Assembly: GCA_945883435.1 (NCBI GenBank)
Contig: CAMCXK010000030.1
Span: 1 to 34,192, forward strand
Origin: Chthoniobacter flavus
GTDB lineage: Bacteria > Verrucomicrobiota > Verrucomicrobiia > Chthoniobacterales > Terrimicrobiaceae
Reading direction: 5' to 3'
DNA: 34,192 nucleotides
Shown here in pieces: positions 1-8,500 of the stretch. The position numbers and the translations under genes were made by a program. The notes beneath the pieces were generated by a model. It was not told the origin of the DNA. It made no database searches and saw nothing but the letters and a program-made list of their open reading frames with translations. Position 1 is the stretch's first letter; every line of letters begins with the position of its first letter.

Positions 1-2
1 TC

Positions 3-425
3 AGTGACAAAAAGGCCGCCTTCGAACGCCTGGCCGACCTTTTGAGGACGCTCGATCCCGGGCTGGTGGTGCTCGCCCGCTTCATGCAGATCCTGCCCAA
101 CGCGCTGTGTGAAGAGTTCGCCGGCCGCATCATCAACATCCACCATTCGTTCCTGCCCGCCTTTATTGGAGCCAACCCCTACCAACGGGCCTTCGAGCGG
201 GGGGTGAAATTGATCGGTGCGACCTGCCACTACGCGACGAGTGATCTCGACGAGGGACCGATCATCGAACAGGAGGTCTCCCGCGTGGAGCATTACCATG
301 TGCCCGGAGACCTGGTGCGGTTGGGACGGGATTGCGAACGCCTTGCTCTGGCACGCGGAGTGCGCTTCCACGCCGAGGACCGCATCCTGGTGCATGGCAA
401 CCGGGCGATTGTTTTCCGCGACTGA
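3..425 (+). CDS. purU: Formyltetrahydrofolate deformylase, C-terminal part
   Basis: PurU hydrolyses 10-formyltetrahydrofolate to formate and tetrahydrofolate, supplying formate to PurT and balancing one-carbon pools in the cytoplasm. Only the last 140 or so codons lie in the window; the reading frame is open to the left edge, so the ACT domain and the N-terminal half of the catalytic domain are missing. The visible part matches the PurU catalytic domain closely: the segment [13 protein letters not shown] (here [11 protein letters not shown]) with the catalytic His, followed by [22 protein letters not shown] and LDEGPIIEQ, which carries the catalytic Asp. The deformylase-specific HHSFLPAF separates it from PurN. 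The gene ends in TGA at 423-425. A 6-bp inverted repeat (GCCTGC...GCAGGC) follows at about 429-448 without a T-tract, so I do not call it a terminator. Identification is very secure; the true start is outside the window. Confidence 0.95.
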   Translation, partial: SDKKAAFERLADLLRTLDPGLVVLARFMQILPNALCEEFAGRIINIHHSFLPAFIGANPYQRAFERGVKLIGATCHYATSDLDEGPIIEQEVSRVEHYHVPGDLVRLGRDCERLALARGVRFHAEDRILVHGNRAIVFRD

Positions 426-502
426 GCGCCTGCCGCGAAGTGCAGGCCTTGCGCGGGCGCAGTGTGCTGGATTTCCCGGCGCGCGGCGCATAAGATGCCC
501 CG

Positions 503-1624
503 ATGCCTCGGTCCATATTTCTTTATGCGGCGCCGGACACCTCCGCCGACCTTCTTCATGCCACCGGGTTTCGCGCGCCGGACCCCTTTGCGTTTCTCGA
601 AACCGCGGGACGGCGGGCGGTTTTGCTGAGCGACCTGGAAATCGACCGCGCCAAGACCGAGGCCCGGGTGGACGACATCGAGTCATTTTCGGAGTTGGAA
701 CGCTCGCTGGGCGCAAGCTCCTCCGTCCGCCCGCCATTGGAAGCAGTGCTCGCGGCCTGGCTGGCTTCGAAAAAGGTGAAAGCGGTCCGCGTTCCCGCCG
801 ATTTTCCATTCGGTCTGGCCCGGGCCCTGAAAAAACACGGCATTGACGCCAAGCCTGCCAAGGGGGCCCTTTATCCGGAGCGCGAGCTCAAGGCACCGGC
901 GGAGATCGAGGGTCTCGCCGCCGCAACCGCACTTGCGGAAACGGGGATGGCAAGGGCCATGGAGGTTCTTCGCGGTTCCAGTATCCGTCGCGACCAATCG
1001 CTTGTCTGGTGCCGGAAGCCCCTCACTTCGGAGATTCTGCGGTTTGAGATCGAGTGTGCGATCCTTCGCGCCGGCGGCGAGGCCCGCGGGGACTCAATCG
1101 TTGCCTGCGGCGAGCAGGCTTGCGATCCCCATGCGCGCGGCACCGGTCCTCTCAAGGCGCGTCAATTGATCATTGTCGACATCTTTCCGCGCCATGCGCG
1201 GTCGGGATGGTTCGGCGACATCACACGCACAGTGGTGCGCGGACGCCCCAGCGAGGCCCAGCAGCGACTTTGGGAAACCTGTCTCGAGGGACAGCGGATC
1301 GCACTCGGGCAACTCGCACCCGGAGTGGCCGGCCGCGGGATTCACAACGGGGTGAAGGATTTTTTTACCCGCTCCGGGTATCCCACGCGCATCCACAACG
1401 GACGCTGGGAGGGGTTCTTCCACGGCACCGGCCATGGCTTGGGCCTGGAAATCCACGAGTCGCCGCGCTTCGCGGAAGCGACCTTCCAACCGGGGCATGT
1501 CGTCACCGTGGAACCCGGTCTCTACATTCCGGGAACCGGCGGGGTGCGGCACGAGGATGTGGCTGTGGTCACGGCGACCGGTTCACGGCTCCTCACCTCG
1601 TTTCCGAAAGAACTCGCCCTGTGA
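503..1624 (+). CDS. M24 family metallopeptidase (Xaa-Pro aminopeptidase-like)
   Basis: A 373-residue cytoplasmic peptidase of the pita-bread (M24) fold. Family members remove N-terminal residues next to proline or act as dipeptidases. All five expected metal ligands are visible: Asp226 (IIVDIF), Asp239 (FGDITRT), His311 (GTGHGLGLEIHE), Glu337 (VTVEPGLY) and Glu351 (GGVRHEDV). Residues 1-130 form the degenerate N-terminal creatinase-type domain, shorter than in E. coli PepP. The ATG at 503 is the first in-frame start after purU; no convincing ribosome binding site precedes it. The stop codon overlaps the GTG start of prfC (GTGA), so the two are probably translationally coupled. An active metallopeptidase is likely from the intact ligands, but substrate preference (Xaa-Pro aminopeptidase or dipeptidase) cannot be read from sequence. 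Confidence 0.9.
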   Translation: MPRSIFLYAAPDTSADLLHATGFRAPDPFAFLETAGRRAVLLSDLEIDRAKTEARVDDIESFSELERSLGASSSVRPPLEAVLAAWLASKKVKAVRVPADFPFGLARALKKHGIDAKPAKGALYPERELKAPAEIEGLAAATALAETGMARAMEVLRGSSIRRDQSLVWCRKPLTSEILRFEIECAILRAGGEARGDSIVACGEQACDPHARGTGPLKARQLIIVDIFPRHARSGWFGDITRTVVRGRPSEAQQRLWETCLEGQRIALGQLAPGVAGRGIHNGVKDFFTRSGYPTRIHNGRWEGFFHGTGHGLGLEIHESPRFAEATFQPGHVVTVEPGLYIPGTGGVRHEDVAVVTATGSRLLTSFPKELAL

Positions 1625-3234
1625 AAAACGCGCACCACGAAATTTCCCGCCGGCGCACGTTCGCCATTATTTCCCACCCCGACGCGGGGAAGACCACTCT
1701 CACGGAAAAGTTCCTTCTTTACGGCGGAGCGGTTCAACTGGCGGGCAGTGTCACATCCAGGAAGAACCAGCGAGCCACCACGAGCGACTGGATGGAACTG
1801 GAAAAGCAACGCGGCATTTCAGTCTCCTCGACGGTGCTTCAATTCGATTACGGCGGTTGCGTTGTGAACCTGCTCGACACCCCTGGACACAAGGACTTTT
1901 CCGAAGACACCTACCGGGTTCTGACGGCGGTGGACGCTGCGGTGATGGTGGTTGACGCAGGCAAAGGCATCGAATCCCAGACCCGGAAGCTTTTCGAAGT
2001 CTGCCGCAAACGGGGCGTTCCCATTTTCACATTCATGAACAAGCTCGACCGCCCGGCGCGGCCGACCCTCGAGTTGCTGGACGAACTGGAGTCCGTGCTG
2101 GGCATCCACGCCCTGCCGATGAACTGGCCGCTGGGCGACGGTCCCGAGTTTCGAGGCGTGTTCGATCGCATGGAAAAGGCGGTTCACCTTTTTGAAAGGA
2201 CACCGGCGGGAGCCTATCGGGCCCCGGTTTCCGTGGCTGGCATCGGTGACGGGCAGGTGCGCGCCGCGTTGGCCCCGGGAGTTCACGAGCGTGTGTGCGA
2301 GGAACTCGATCTGCTGGACGGAGCCGGAACAGTCTTTGATCTTGAGGAGGTGCGGGCCGGAAGCCTGACGCCCGTCTTCTTCGGGAGTGCCGCCAACAAT
2401 TTCGGGGTCCAGCTTCTCCTCGACCATTTTTTGAAGCTGGCCCCGCCACCCACTGGACGGACGGGCGGGGGCCAGCTGGTGGCCCCCGACAACGCCGCTT
2501 TTTCGGGGTTCGTTTTTAAAATCCAAGCCAACATGAACCCCAAGCACCGCGACCGCGTGTCGTTTATCCGCGTGGTCTCCGGGTGTTTCCGACGCGACAT
2601 GGTGGCCACGCATACGCGCACCGGAAAATCCATCCGCCTGGGCAACTCCCAGCGCTTGTTCGCTCAGGACCGCGAGACCGTGGACGAGGCATGGGCGGGC
2701 GATGTGGTGGGCATCGTGGGCAACTACGATTTTCTGATCGGGGACACTGTAACAGAGGATGCAGGGATCACCTACCATGAGATACCACGGTTCGCTCCCG
2801 AGTGTTTTGCGTATCTGAGAAACTCCAGCACGGCAAAGTTCAAGCGGTTCCGCGAAGGCTTGGACCAATTGCTCAAGGAAGGTGTGGCCCAGCAATTCGA
2901 ACTTCCCGACGCGGTTCAACGGGTGCCCCTGCTGGGCGCGGTCGGACCCTTGCAATTTGAGGTGATGCAATACCGCCTCGAAACCGAATACAGCGCCGAT
3001 TGCCGGGTGGAATCCGCGCCGTGGCAGCATGTGCGCTGGCCGCTCTCCTCGGAAAAACCGGTTTCGGATCGCCCGGAGTTGCTTCTGCCATCCGGTTGCT
3101 CACTGGCCCGCGATGGCAATGGATTCTGGGCCGTTCTCCTGCCCAGTGCGTGGACAATCGGGTATCTGGAGGAGAAGAATCCCGGGTTCTCGTTCGGCAT
3201 CGAGCCTCCACCCCCGTTGCCGCCGGACACTTGA
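1621..3234 (+). CDS. prfC: Peptide chain release factor 3 (RF3)
   Basis: RF3 is the translational GTPase that removes RF1/RF2 from the ribosome after termination. The 537-residue protein is close to the 529 of E. coli RF3 and similar along its whole length. GTPase motifs are present in order: P-loop HPDAGKTT (19-26), switch I RGISVSST (from 64), DTPGH (86-90) and NKLD (140-143). The RF3-typical FKIQANMNPKHRDRV follows in domain 2, and GAVGPLQFEV near the C-terminus. The GTG at 1621 is chosen because the RF3 family begins just before the segment RRTFAIISHPDAGK; the frame is open much further upstream, but that part overlaps the peptidase gene and has no family similarity. It overlaps the upstream stop by four bases and is followed 53 bases later by the next gene. 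Confidence 0.96.
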   Translation: MKNAHHEISRRRTFAIISHPDAGKTTLTEKFLLYGGAVQLAGSVTSRKNQRATTSDWMELEKQRGISVSSTVLQFDYGGCVVNLLDTPGHKDFSEDTYRVLTAVDAAVMVVDAGKGIESQTRKLFEVCRKRGVPIFTFMNKLDRPARPTLELLDELESVLGIHALPMNWPLGDGPEFRGVFDRMEKAVHLFERTPAGAYRAPVSVAGIGDGQVRAALAPGVHERVCEELDLLDGAGTVFDLEEVRAGSLTPVFFGSAANNFGVQLLLDHFLKLAPPPTGRTGGGQLVAPDNAAFSGFVFKIQANMNPKHRDRVSFIRVVSGCFRRDMVATHTRTGKSIRLGNSQRLFAQDRETVDEAWAGDVVGIVGNYDFLIGDTVTEDAGITYHEIPRFAPECFAYLRNSSTAKFKRFREGLDQLLKEGVAQQFELPDAVQRVPLLGAVGPLQFEVMQYRLETEYSADCRVESAPWQHVRWPLSSEKPVSDRPELLLPSGCSLARDGNGFWAVLLPSAWTIGYLEEKNPGFSFGIEPPPPLPPDT

Positions 3235-3287
3235 ACTCCGCGCCTTTGCGCTCGCCTTTTTTCCGCGATTCCGTAGGATTTGAGGCC

Positions 3288-5789
3288 GTGACTGATCCGT
3301 TGCCGGTGCGCGTTCGCGCCAAGTTTTTTTTCGAGGGAGACAAAAAATTCTTCGTCAAGGGGGTCACCTACGGACCATTCGCACCCGACGCCGAGGGCCA
3401 TCATTTCGGCCCGCAGGCCCAAGTCGACCAGGACTTTGCCGCCATGTCCGCGGCGGGCATCAATCTGGTGCGCATCTACTATGTGCCTCCACGATGGTTC
3501 TTGGATCTGTGCGCCAAGCATGGCCTGCGCGCCTTGATCTCGATTCCATGGGCCGAGCATTTGGAATTTTTGGGCAATCCGGTGATTCGCCGCGAGGCTG
3601 AGGAGGCCGTGCGCAAGGGGGTGCGGCAGAACGCGGGCCATCCCGCCGTGTTCGGCTACCTGGTGGGCAACGAAATTCCCACCACGATGGTGCGCTGGCT
3701 CGGAGCACGCCAAGTGACGGAATTCGTCGAACGGCTCATCCAAATCGGCCGCCAAGAGGATCCGCGCGCCTTGTTCTCCTACGCGAGTTATCCACCCACG
3801 GAATACCTGCTGCCGCAGAACAGCGACTTTGTGACGTTCAATGTCTACCTGCACCGGCAAGAGGATTTTGAACGCTACCTGGCCCGCCTCCAGAACCTCG
3901 CCGACGACAAGCCGCTTATCCTTGGTGAATTCGGCATGGATACCATCCGCCACCCGGAGGAGGAGCAGGCGGAAATGTTGCGCTGGCATATCGAAAGCGT
4001 GGTGCGCGGAGGCCTCGCCGGCACAATCGTGTATGCTTGGACCGACGAATGGTTCCGCGGAGGGCAGGAGATTTTGGACTGGGCCTTCGGCCTCGTGCGC
4101 CGGGACCGCACTCCCAAGCCGGCCTTGGATACCGTGCGGGCGCTGTTCGCCGGCGATGGACCGATGACATCCCGCGTGAAGCTGCGCGCCTATCCGAAAG
4201 CCTCGGTCGTGGTGTGCTCCTACAACGGCGCGAAGACGCTGGAGCGGTGCCTGGAGTCGTTGAGGCATGTCAACTACCCGGACTATGAAGTCGTGCTGGT
4301 CGACGACGGATCGACCGACAATACCCAGGAGATCGCCGCCCGACACCCTTGGGTGCGAAACATCCGCCAGGAAAACAAAGGCCTCAGCTACGCACGCAAC
4401 GTCGGAGCCCGGGCTGCAAGCGGAGAGGTGATTGTTTACACCGACAGCGACTGCATGGCCGATCCCGATTGGCTTTATTACCTTGTGGGAACCCTCCTCA
4501 GCGGAGACTACGCCGGCGTGGGTGGTCCGAACATCTCGCCGCCGGCTGAGAATTGGGTGCAAGCCTGCGTTGCCGCCGCGCCCGGAGGACCGAGCCACGT
4601 TCTTCTAACCGATGTGGTCGCCGAGCACATTCCCGGCTGCAACATGGCATTTCACCGTTGGGCCTTCGAGCAAGCGGGCGGGTTCGACCCCGAATACCGC
4701 AAAGCGGGCGACGACGTGGACTTTTGCTGGAGGCTCCAGCAGAGCGGAGGGGTGATCGCCTTCAGCCCGGCCGCTATCGTTTGGCACTATCGCCGTTTCA
4801 CGCTCAAAGCCTTTCGCAAGCAGCAAGAGGGATACGGCGAGGCCGAATCGCTCTTGCGATTCCAGCATCTGGTTTTTTTCGGCCCCACGGGCACCGCGAA
4901 ATGGAAAGGCCAGATTTACGGCGCGCCCCGCTTCACTTGGCTCGTGAACAAGCCGATTATTTACCATGGCGTCTTCGGCGAAGGGCTCTTCCAATCGATC
5001 TATCCCACCCCGCAATCGGATGTCGCGGCCTACCTGAGCAGCATCGAATGGGTCGCTTTGACGGCGTTTGTTTTCGCCGTTTCGATCCCGGTTCCGATTT
5101 TGCGGATTGTGCCCTACCTCATGTTCGGCGGCACGCTTCTGGTCGCCTTGTCCTATATGATCCATGCCCGCCTGGAAGCCCGGCACGACACGATTCCCGC
5201 CCGTCTTCTGGTGGCGTTTCTCGCTCTGGCCCAACCTCTTGTGCGTGGATGGGCCCGTTATTTCACATGGCTGAAATTCAAGCGCACCCCGCCGGCCGTG
5301 ATCGCCACCGAGGAGAAAAACTTCCAACGCACGCGGGGCGGCGTGACCCGCTTGCGGTTCTGGAGTGAAAACGGCCACGGACGCGAGGCCTTGCTGAAAG
5401 AATGTGTTGCCGCACTGGAAAGCGAGGGTTGGAACTACTCGACAGACACAGGCTGGAAGGATTGGGACGTCCAGATTTATGGCAGCTTCTGGTGGGGCAT
5501 TCAAATGCGCTCGGTCACGGAATACCATGGCGGTCCGAAATGCCTGACACGGGTGCATCTGAAGCTGCGGATGGTGGCGACCACGGTGCTGACAAACGCC
5601 ATTCTCCTCGGCGCCCTGGCCTACCACCAGTTTTTGATTCCCGGTTCGCATTGGTGGCCTTGGGTGCCTTACGGCATTTTCGTGCTCGTGCTGGCCAGGC
5701 GCGCCCGAAGGTTGAAGCGACGCGTGGCGGATCTTGTGGAAGCCGCCGCCGGACGCTGCGGTTTCACACGCATGAAGCAACGCGAGTGA
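3288..5789 (+). CDS. Fusion of glycoside-hydrolase-like TIM barrel and GT2 membrane glycosyltransferase
   Basis: An 833-residue predicted membrane protein with two enzyme-like parts. Residues about 10-295 resemble the clan GH-A catalytic barrel (GH2/GH5 type): VKGVTYGPF, then VGNEIP with the likely acid/base Glu129, and LGEFGMDT with the likely nucleophile Glu214. Residues about 303-560 are a GT2 domain: SVVVCSYNG, VDDGSTDN (Asp339/Asp340), metal-binding DSD (386-388), and GGFDPEYRKAGDDVDFCWRL (GDD region at 474-476). Hydrophobic segments follow at roughly 585-640, 650-670 and 765-810, separated by a soluble insert. The GTG at 3288 lies 53 bases after prfC, and the barrel similarity starts just inside it. 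The stop overlaps the queA start (TGATG). It probably makes or remodels a surface polysaccharide; donor, acceptor and the role of the hydrolase half are unknown. The frame is open to 3000, but that overlaps prfC. Confidence 0.85.
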   Translation: MTDPLPVRVRAKFFFEGDKKFFVKGVTYGPFAPDAEGHHFGPQAQVDQDFAAMSAAGINLVRIYYVPPRWFLDLCAKHGLRALISIPWAEHLEFLGNPVIRREAEEAVRKGVRQNAGHPAVFGYLVGNEIPTTMVRWLGARQVTEFVERLIQIGRQEDPRALFSYASYPPTEYLLPQNSDFVTFNVYLHRQEDFERYLARLQNLADDKPLILGEFGMDTIRHPEEEQAEMLRWHIESVVRGGLAGTIVYAWTDEWFRGGQEILDWAFGLVRRDRTPKPALDTVRALFAGDGPMTSRVKLRAYPKASVVVCSYNGAKTLERCLESLRHVNYPDYEVVLVDDGSTDNTQEIAARHPWVRNIRQENKGLSYARNVGARAASGEVIVYTDSDCMADPDWLYYLVGTLLSGDYAGVGGPNISPPAENWVQACVAAAPGGPSHVLLTDVVAEHIPGCNMAFHRWAFEQAGGFDPEYRKAGDDVDFCWRLQQSGGVIAFSPAAIVWHYRRFTLKAFRKQQEGYGEAESLLRFQHLVFFGPTGTAKWKGQIYGAPRFTWLVNKPIIYHGVFGEGLFQSIYPTPQSDVAAYLSSIEWVALTAFVFAVSIPVPILRIVPYLMFGGTLLVALSYMIHARLEARHDTIPARLLVAFLALAQPLVRGWARYFTWLKFKRTPPAVIATEEKNFQRTRGGVTRLRFWSENGHGREALLKECVAALESEGWNYSTDTGWKDWDVQIYGSFWWGIQMRSVTEYHGGPKCLTRVHLKLRMVATTVLTNAILLGALAYHQFLIPGSHWWPWVPYGIFVLVLARRARRLKRRVADLVEAAAGRCGFTRMKQRE

Positions 5790-6796
5790 TGTCCCGGCGG
5801 TTATCCGACTACCACTACGATTTGCCGCCAGAGTTGATCGCCGACCGCCCGGTTTCCCGGCGCGATGCCTCCCGCATGCTGGTCTTGGATCCTGTTTCGG
5901 GACGCTTCGAGCACCGGCTTTTCAGCGATTTCCCAAGCTATCTGGAGTCCGGCGATCTGGTGGTGTTGAACGACTCCCGGGTAATCAAGGCGCGACTCCT
6001 GCGAGAATCCCCAGCCATGGAGATTTTCCTGCTTGAATCCCTCGGCGACAGGCTCTGGAAGTGTCTGGTGCGCCCGGGCCGCAAGCTCCGGACGGGTGAC
6101 TCGGTGGAGATCGCAGGCACACGGGCCCACGTCCGCGAAGTGCTGCCGGATGGGGAGCGTGTGGTTTTCTTTGAAACTCCGCCGGACCTGGAAGTCCACG
6201 GCCATTTGCCGCTGCCTCCGTATTTTCAGCGTCCGGCGGACGCCCGCGACGAGGACCGCTACCAAACCATTTATGCGCGGCAGCCGGGCTCTGTGGCTGC
6301 GCCGACTGCGGGATTGCATTTCACGCCGGAGATTTTGGCCCGCATTCCCCATGCCTTTCTCACTCTGCACGTCGGTGCCGGGACTTTTCTCCCGGTGAAG
6401 TCCGATGACATCGCCGACCACCGGATGCACGAGGAGCATTACTCGATCCCTCCCGAAACAGCCGAGGCCATCGAAAACGCCCGCCGTCTGGTGGCCATCG
6501 GCACAACAGTCACCCGGGTGCTGGAATCCCAACCACCAGGACCAATTCGCCCCTGCTCCGGCAGCACCCGTATTTTTTTACATCCTCCGAAACGCCTCCA
6601 GCGGGCGGGAATGCTCCTGACCAACTTTCACCTTCCCGGATCGACACTTCTCATGCTGGTCAGTGCCATGGCCGGCCGCGAAACGATTCTGACGGCCTAC
6701 CAAGAGGCGATCCGGGAGCGTTACCGCTTTTTTTCCTACGGCGACTGCATGCTGATTTTGGGATCACAGCCTTCAGAAGTGGATGGAAAGGCATAG
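5789..6796 (+). CDS. queA: tRNA preQ1(34) S-adenosylmethionine ribosyltransferase-isomerase
   Basis: QueA transfers and isomerises the ribosyl part of S-adenosylmethionine onto preQ1 at tRNA position 34, giving epoxyqueuosine in queuosine synthesis. The 335-residue protein follows the family throughout: DYHYDLPPELIA at the start, LVVLNDSRVIKARL, a central LPPYFQR segment, SVAAPTAGLHFTPE, LHVGAGTFLPV, and LLTNFHLPGSTLLMLV near the end. The ATG at 5789 shares one base with the preceding stop, suggesting translational coupling; it gives the expected N-terminus. Other queuosine genes (tgt, queG) are not in the window. The neighbours show only a co-directional run, not a dedicated pathway operon. 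Confidence 0.96.
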   Translation: MSRRLSDYHYDLPPELIADRPVSRRDASRMLVLDPVSGRFEHRLFSDFPSYLESGDLVVLNDSRVIKARLLRESPAMEIFLLESLGDRLWKCLVRPGRKLRTGDSVEIAGTRAHVREVLPDGERVVFFETPPDLEVHGHLPLPPYFQRPADARDEDRYQTIYARQPGSVAAPTAGLHFTPEILARIPHAFLTLHVGAGTFLPVKSDDIADHRMHEEHYSIPPETAEAIENARRLVAIGTTVTRVLESQPPGPIRPCSGSTRIFLHPPKRLQRAGMLLTNFHLPGSTLLMLVSAMAGRETILTAYQEAIRERYRFFSYGDCMLILGSQPSEVDGKA

Positions 6797-6848
6797 GCGA
6801 AATGATTCCGCCCTTGTGCGGCCCACCGGAATCGGCGAGGGCTCTGGA

Positions 6849-7202
6849 ATGATGATTTTTTCCGGACGCTGGTTTGTCGGATTCGGTGTGTTTCTCATTC
6901 TTTGTGGACTGGCGGGTTTTTTATCGAATCCCTCCGGTGCAAAAACCGCACTGGTTTCAGGCGGACTGTTTGGATTTCTCTCAGGTCTTTGGGGCGTCCT
7001 GATGCTGCGAGGATACCGTGGGGCACGCGTTGCGGCGATTTTTTGCACGGGTTTCCTGGCCATTGTTTTTGCATGGAGGGCCACTGCAGGTTGGATGGCC
7101 TACGCCGAGGGGGCGCCCAAACTTTTTGCGGCCTCCCTGATCACACTGATGCTTGCCGGTTCATTGGTATCCTTGGGGGTGCTCTTTCTTTCGCGCCGTT
7201 GA
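6849..7202 (+). CDS. Small four-helix membrane protein, TMEM14/UPF0136-like
   Basis: A 117-residue, almost wholly hydrophobic protein with four probable membrane helices at about 7-25, 34-52, 58-77 and 91-113. The pattern of a glycine-rich second helix, then LRGYRGARV, then a helix with FAWRAT resembles the TMEM14/UPF0136 family, whose bacterial role is not established. The frame is open from an ATG at 6783, but that would overlap queA and add a polar, non-conserved stretch. The ATG at 6849 has a GAGGG-like ribosome binding site about eight bases upstream (an adjacent ATG at 6852 is equally possible). It ends before the Fur-type regulator and has no obvious terminator. The family assignment rests on pattern alone. 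Confidence 0.7.
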   Translation: MMIFSGRWFVGFGVFLILCGLAGFLSNPSGAKTALVSGGLFGFLSGLWGVLMLRGYRGARVAAIFCTGFLAIVFAWRATAGWMAYAEGAPKLFAASLITLMLAGSLVSLGVLFLSRR

Positions 7203-7227
7203 TTCAACCCTCGCCACATTTCTGGAA

Positions 7228-7242
7228 TTGGAATCATTCTTG
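7228..7242 (+). promoter_or_regulatory. Candidate PerR/Fur-type operator
   Basis: The 15-base element TTGGAATCATTCTTG has the 7-1-7 layout of PerR and Fur boxes. Against the PerR consensus TTATAATNATTATAA, 9 of 14 informative positions agree by hand count, including the central AAT-N-ATT. It sits 35 bases before the regulator's ATG, where autoregulation would be expected. The match is imperfect and short, so it could arise by chance. Confidence 0.35.
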
Positions 7243-7276
7243 ATAAAAAGCCGCTGACGTTTAGGGTGGGCTGTAG

Positions 7277-7723
7277 ATGTCACGGCACAAAAGCCAACTC
7301 GCGGGATATGAAAAGACGATCAGCCACTCGGGATTGCGTCTCACGCCACAGCGCCGAGAGGTTTATGATGTGCTCCTCTCGCGCAGAGACCACCCCACAG
7401 CGGCCGATGTGTTTCTCAGTGCCAAACAACGCATGCCCGGCATCTCGCTGGCCACGGTTTACAATTGTCTCGAGACCCTTGTGGAATGCGGCTTGGCACG
7501 GCAAGTCAACGTGGAGCGCGAAGCCACGCGATTCTGTCCCAATTTGTCCGATCACGGACATATCCATTGCGAATCTTGCGGCAACATTTCCGACGTGCCG
7601 CTCGTAAAGGACTCCGCATTGACAGACCTGCTGAAAGTGCCGCCGAGGTTTCAAGTCACGCACGCGGAACTCACGTTGCGCGGCATCTGTCCATCCTGCC
7701 AATCGTCAACCCACCATTCATGA
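7277..7723 (+). CDS. Fur-family transcriptional regulator, PerR-like
   Basis: A 148-residue metal-dependent repressor. Residues 1-80 form the winged helix ([26 protein letters not shown]). The structural zinc site is complete: Cys98, Cys101, Cys138 and Cys141. Numbering runs exactly two ahead of B. subtilis PerR, so its regulatory ligands His37, His91, His93 and Asp104 correspond to His39, His93, His95 and Asp106, all present. Asp85, which in PerR sets peroxide sensing and is Glu in classical Fur, is replaced by Cys87 ([11 protein letters not shown]). The ATG at 7277 has an AGGGTGGG ribosome binding site. The stop overlaps the sufC start (ATGA), so the regulator is the first gene of the suf operon and probably controls it and itself. 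Whether it senses iron, peroxide or both is open. Confidence 0.9.
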   Translation: MSRHKSQLAGYEKTISHSGLRLTPQRREVYDVLLSRRDHPTAADVFLSAKQRMPGISLATVYNCLETLVECGLARQVNVEREATRFCPNLSDHGHIHCESCGNISDVPLVKDSALTDLLKVPPRFQVTHAELTLRGICPSCQSSTHHS

Positions 7724-8478
7724 GCCTCAAAATCGAAAACCTCACCGCCAACATCGGCGACCGCGAAATCCTCAAGGGCCTGAGCCTTGAAATCCCGAAG
7801 GGCCAAGTCCACGCCATCATGGGAAAAAATGGTTCCGGCAAGTCCACCCTCGCCAAGATCCTCGCCGGACACCCGGATTACGAAGTCAAGGGCGGCACCG
7901 CGACCATGGATGGACTGGACCTCTTCGCGATGGAGGAGCCTGATGAACGGTCGCGCGCCGGTCTTTTTGTGGCTTTTCAATACCCCATGGAAATCCCTGG
8001 CGTCACAATCGCCAATTTTATCCGGGCTGCCTTGCAAGCGCGCCTTCCCGAAGGCGAGGAACTCGATGCCGTGGAATACTACGAGCACCTGTATCGCCAG
8101 ATGGACGCGCTCAAGATCGACCGCAAATTCACTTCCCGCGCGGTGAACGAAGGCTTCTCAGGCGGGGAGAAAAAGCGCTGCGAGGTCCTCCAAATGGCAA
8201 TGCTCAACCCCGTGTATGCGGTGTTGGACGAGACCGACTCGGGGTTGGACATCGATGCGCTGAAAATTGTCTCGGACGGGGTCAACGCCATGCGTAGCAC
8301 AGAGCGGGGTTTTTTGGTCATCACCCACTACCAGCGCTTGCTCGATTATATCGTGCCCGACGTGGTGCATGTGATGGTGGATGGACGGATAGTTCTGAGC
8401 GGAGACAAAACACTTGCCCACAAACTCGAGGCCGAGGGCTACGACTGGGTGGAAAAACAACAGCCTGCCCTTGCCTGA
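7720..8478 (+). CDS. sufC: Fe-S cluster assembly ATPase SufC
   Basis: SufC is the soluble ABC-type ATPase of the SufBCD scaffold, which assembles Fe-S clusters in the cytoplasm. The 252-residue product has Walker [10 protein letters not shown] (35-43), a signature FSGGEKKR (146-153), Walker B YAVLDE with Asp170 and Glu171, the SufC-typical [12 protein letters not shown], and the switch His203 (VITHYQ). There is no membrane domain, which separates it from transport ATPases. The ATG at 7720 overlaps the regulator's TGA by four bases. The frame is open well upstream, but that portion lies inside the regulator gene. It is followed 22 bases later by sufB. Confidence 0.97.
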   Translation: MSLKIENLTANIGDREILKGLSLEIPKGQVHAIMGKNGSGKSTLAKILAGHPDYEVKGGTATMDGLDLFAMEEPDERSRAGLFVAFQYPMEIPGVTIANFIRAALQARLPEGEELDAVEYYEHLYRQMDALKIDRKFTSRAVNEGFSGGEKKRCEVLQMAMLNPVYAVLDETDSGLDIDALKIVSDGVNAMRSTERGFLVITHYQRLLDYIVPDVVHVMVDGRIVLSGDKTLAHKLEAEGYDWVEKQQPALA

Positions 8479-8500
8479 TCTTCGCGCCTCGACACACGCC

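Noticed and set aside
429-448. Hairpin after purU as a terminator
   Set aside because: The stem is only 6 bp and no T-tract follows.
1054-1620. N-terminal extension of prfC
   Set aside because: The frame is open but lies inside the M24 peptidase gene and has no RF3 similarity; GTG 1621 gives the normal RF3 start.
2916-4598. 560-codon minus-strand frame opposite prfC and the GH-GT2 gene
   Set aside because: It spans two well-supported plus-strand genes and has no recognisable domains.
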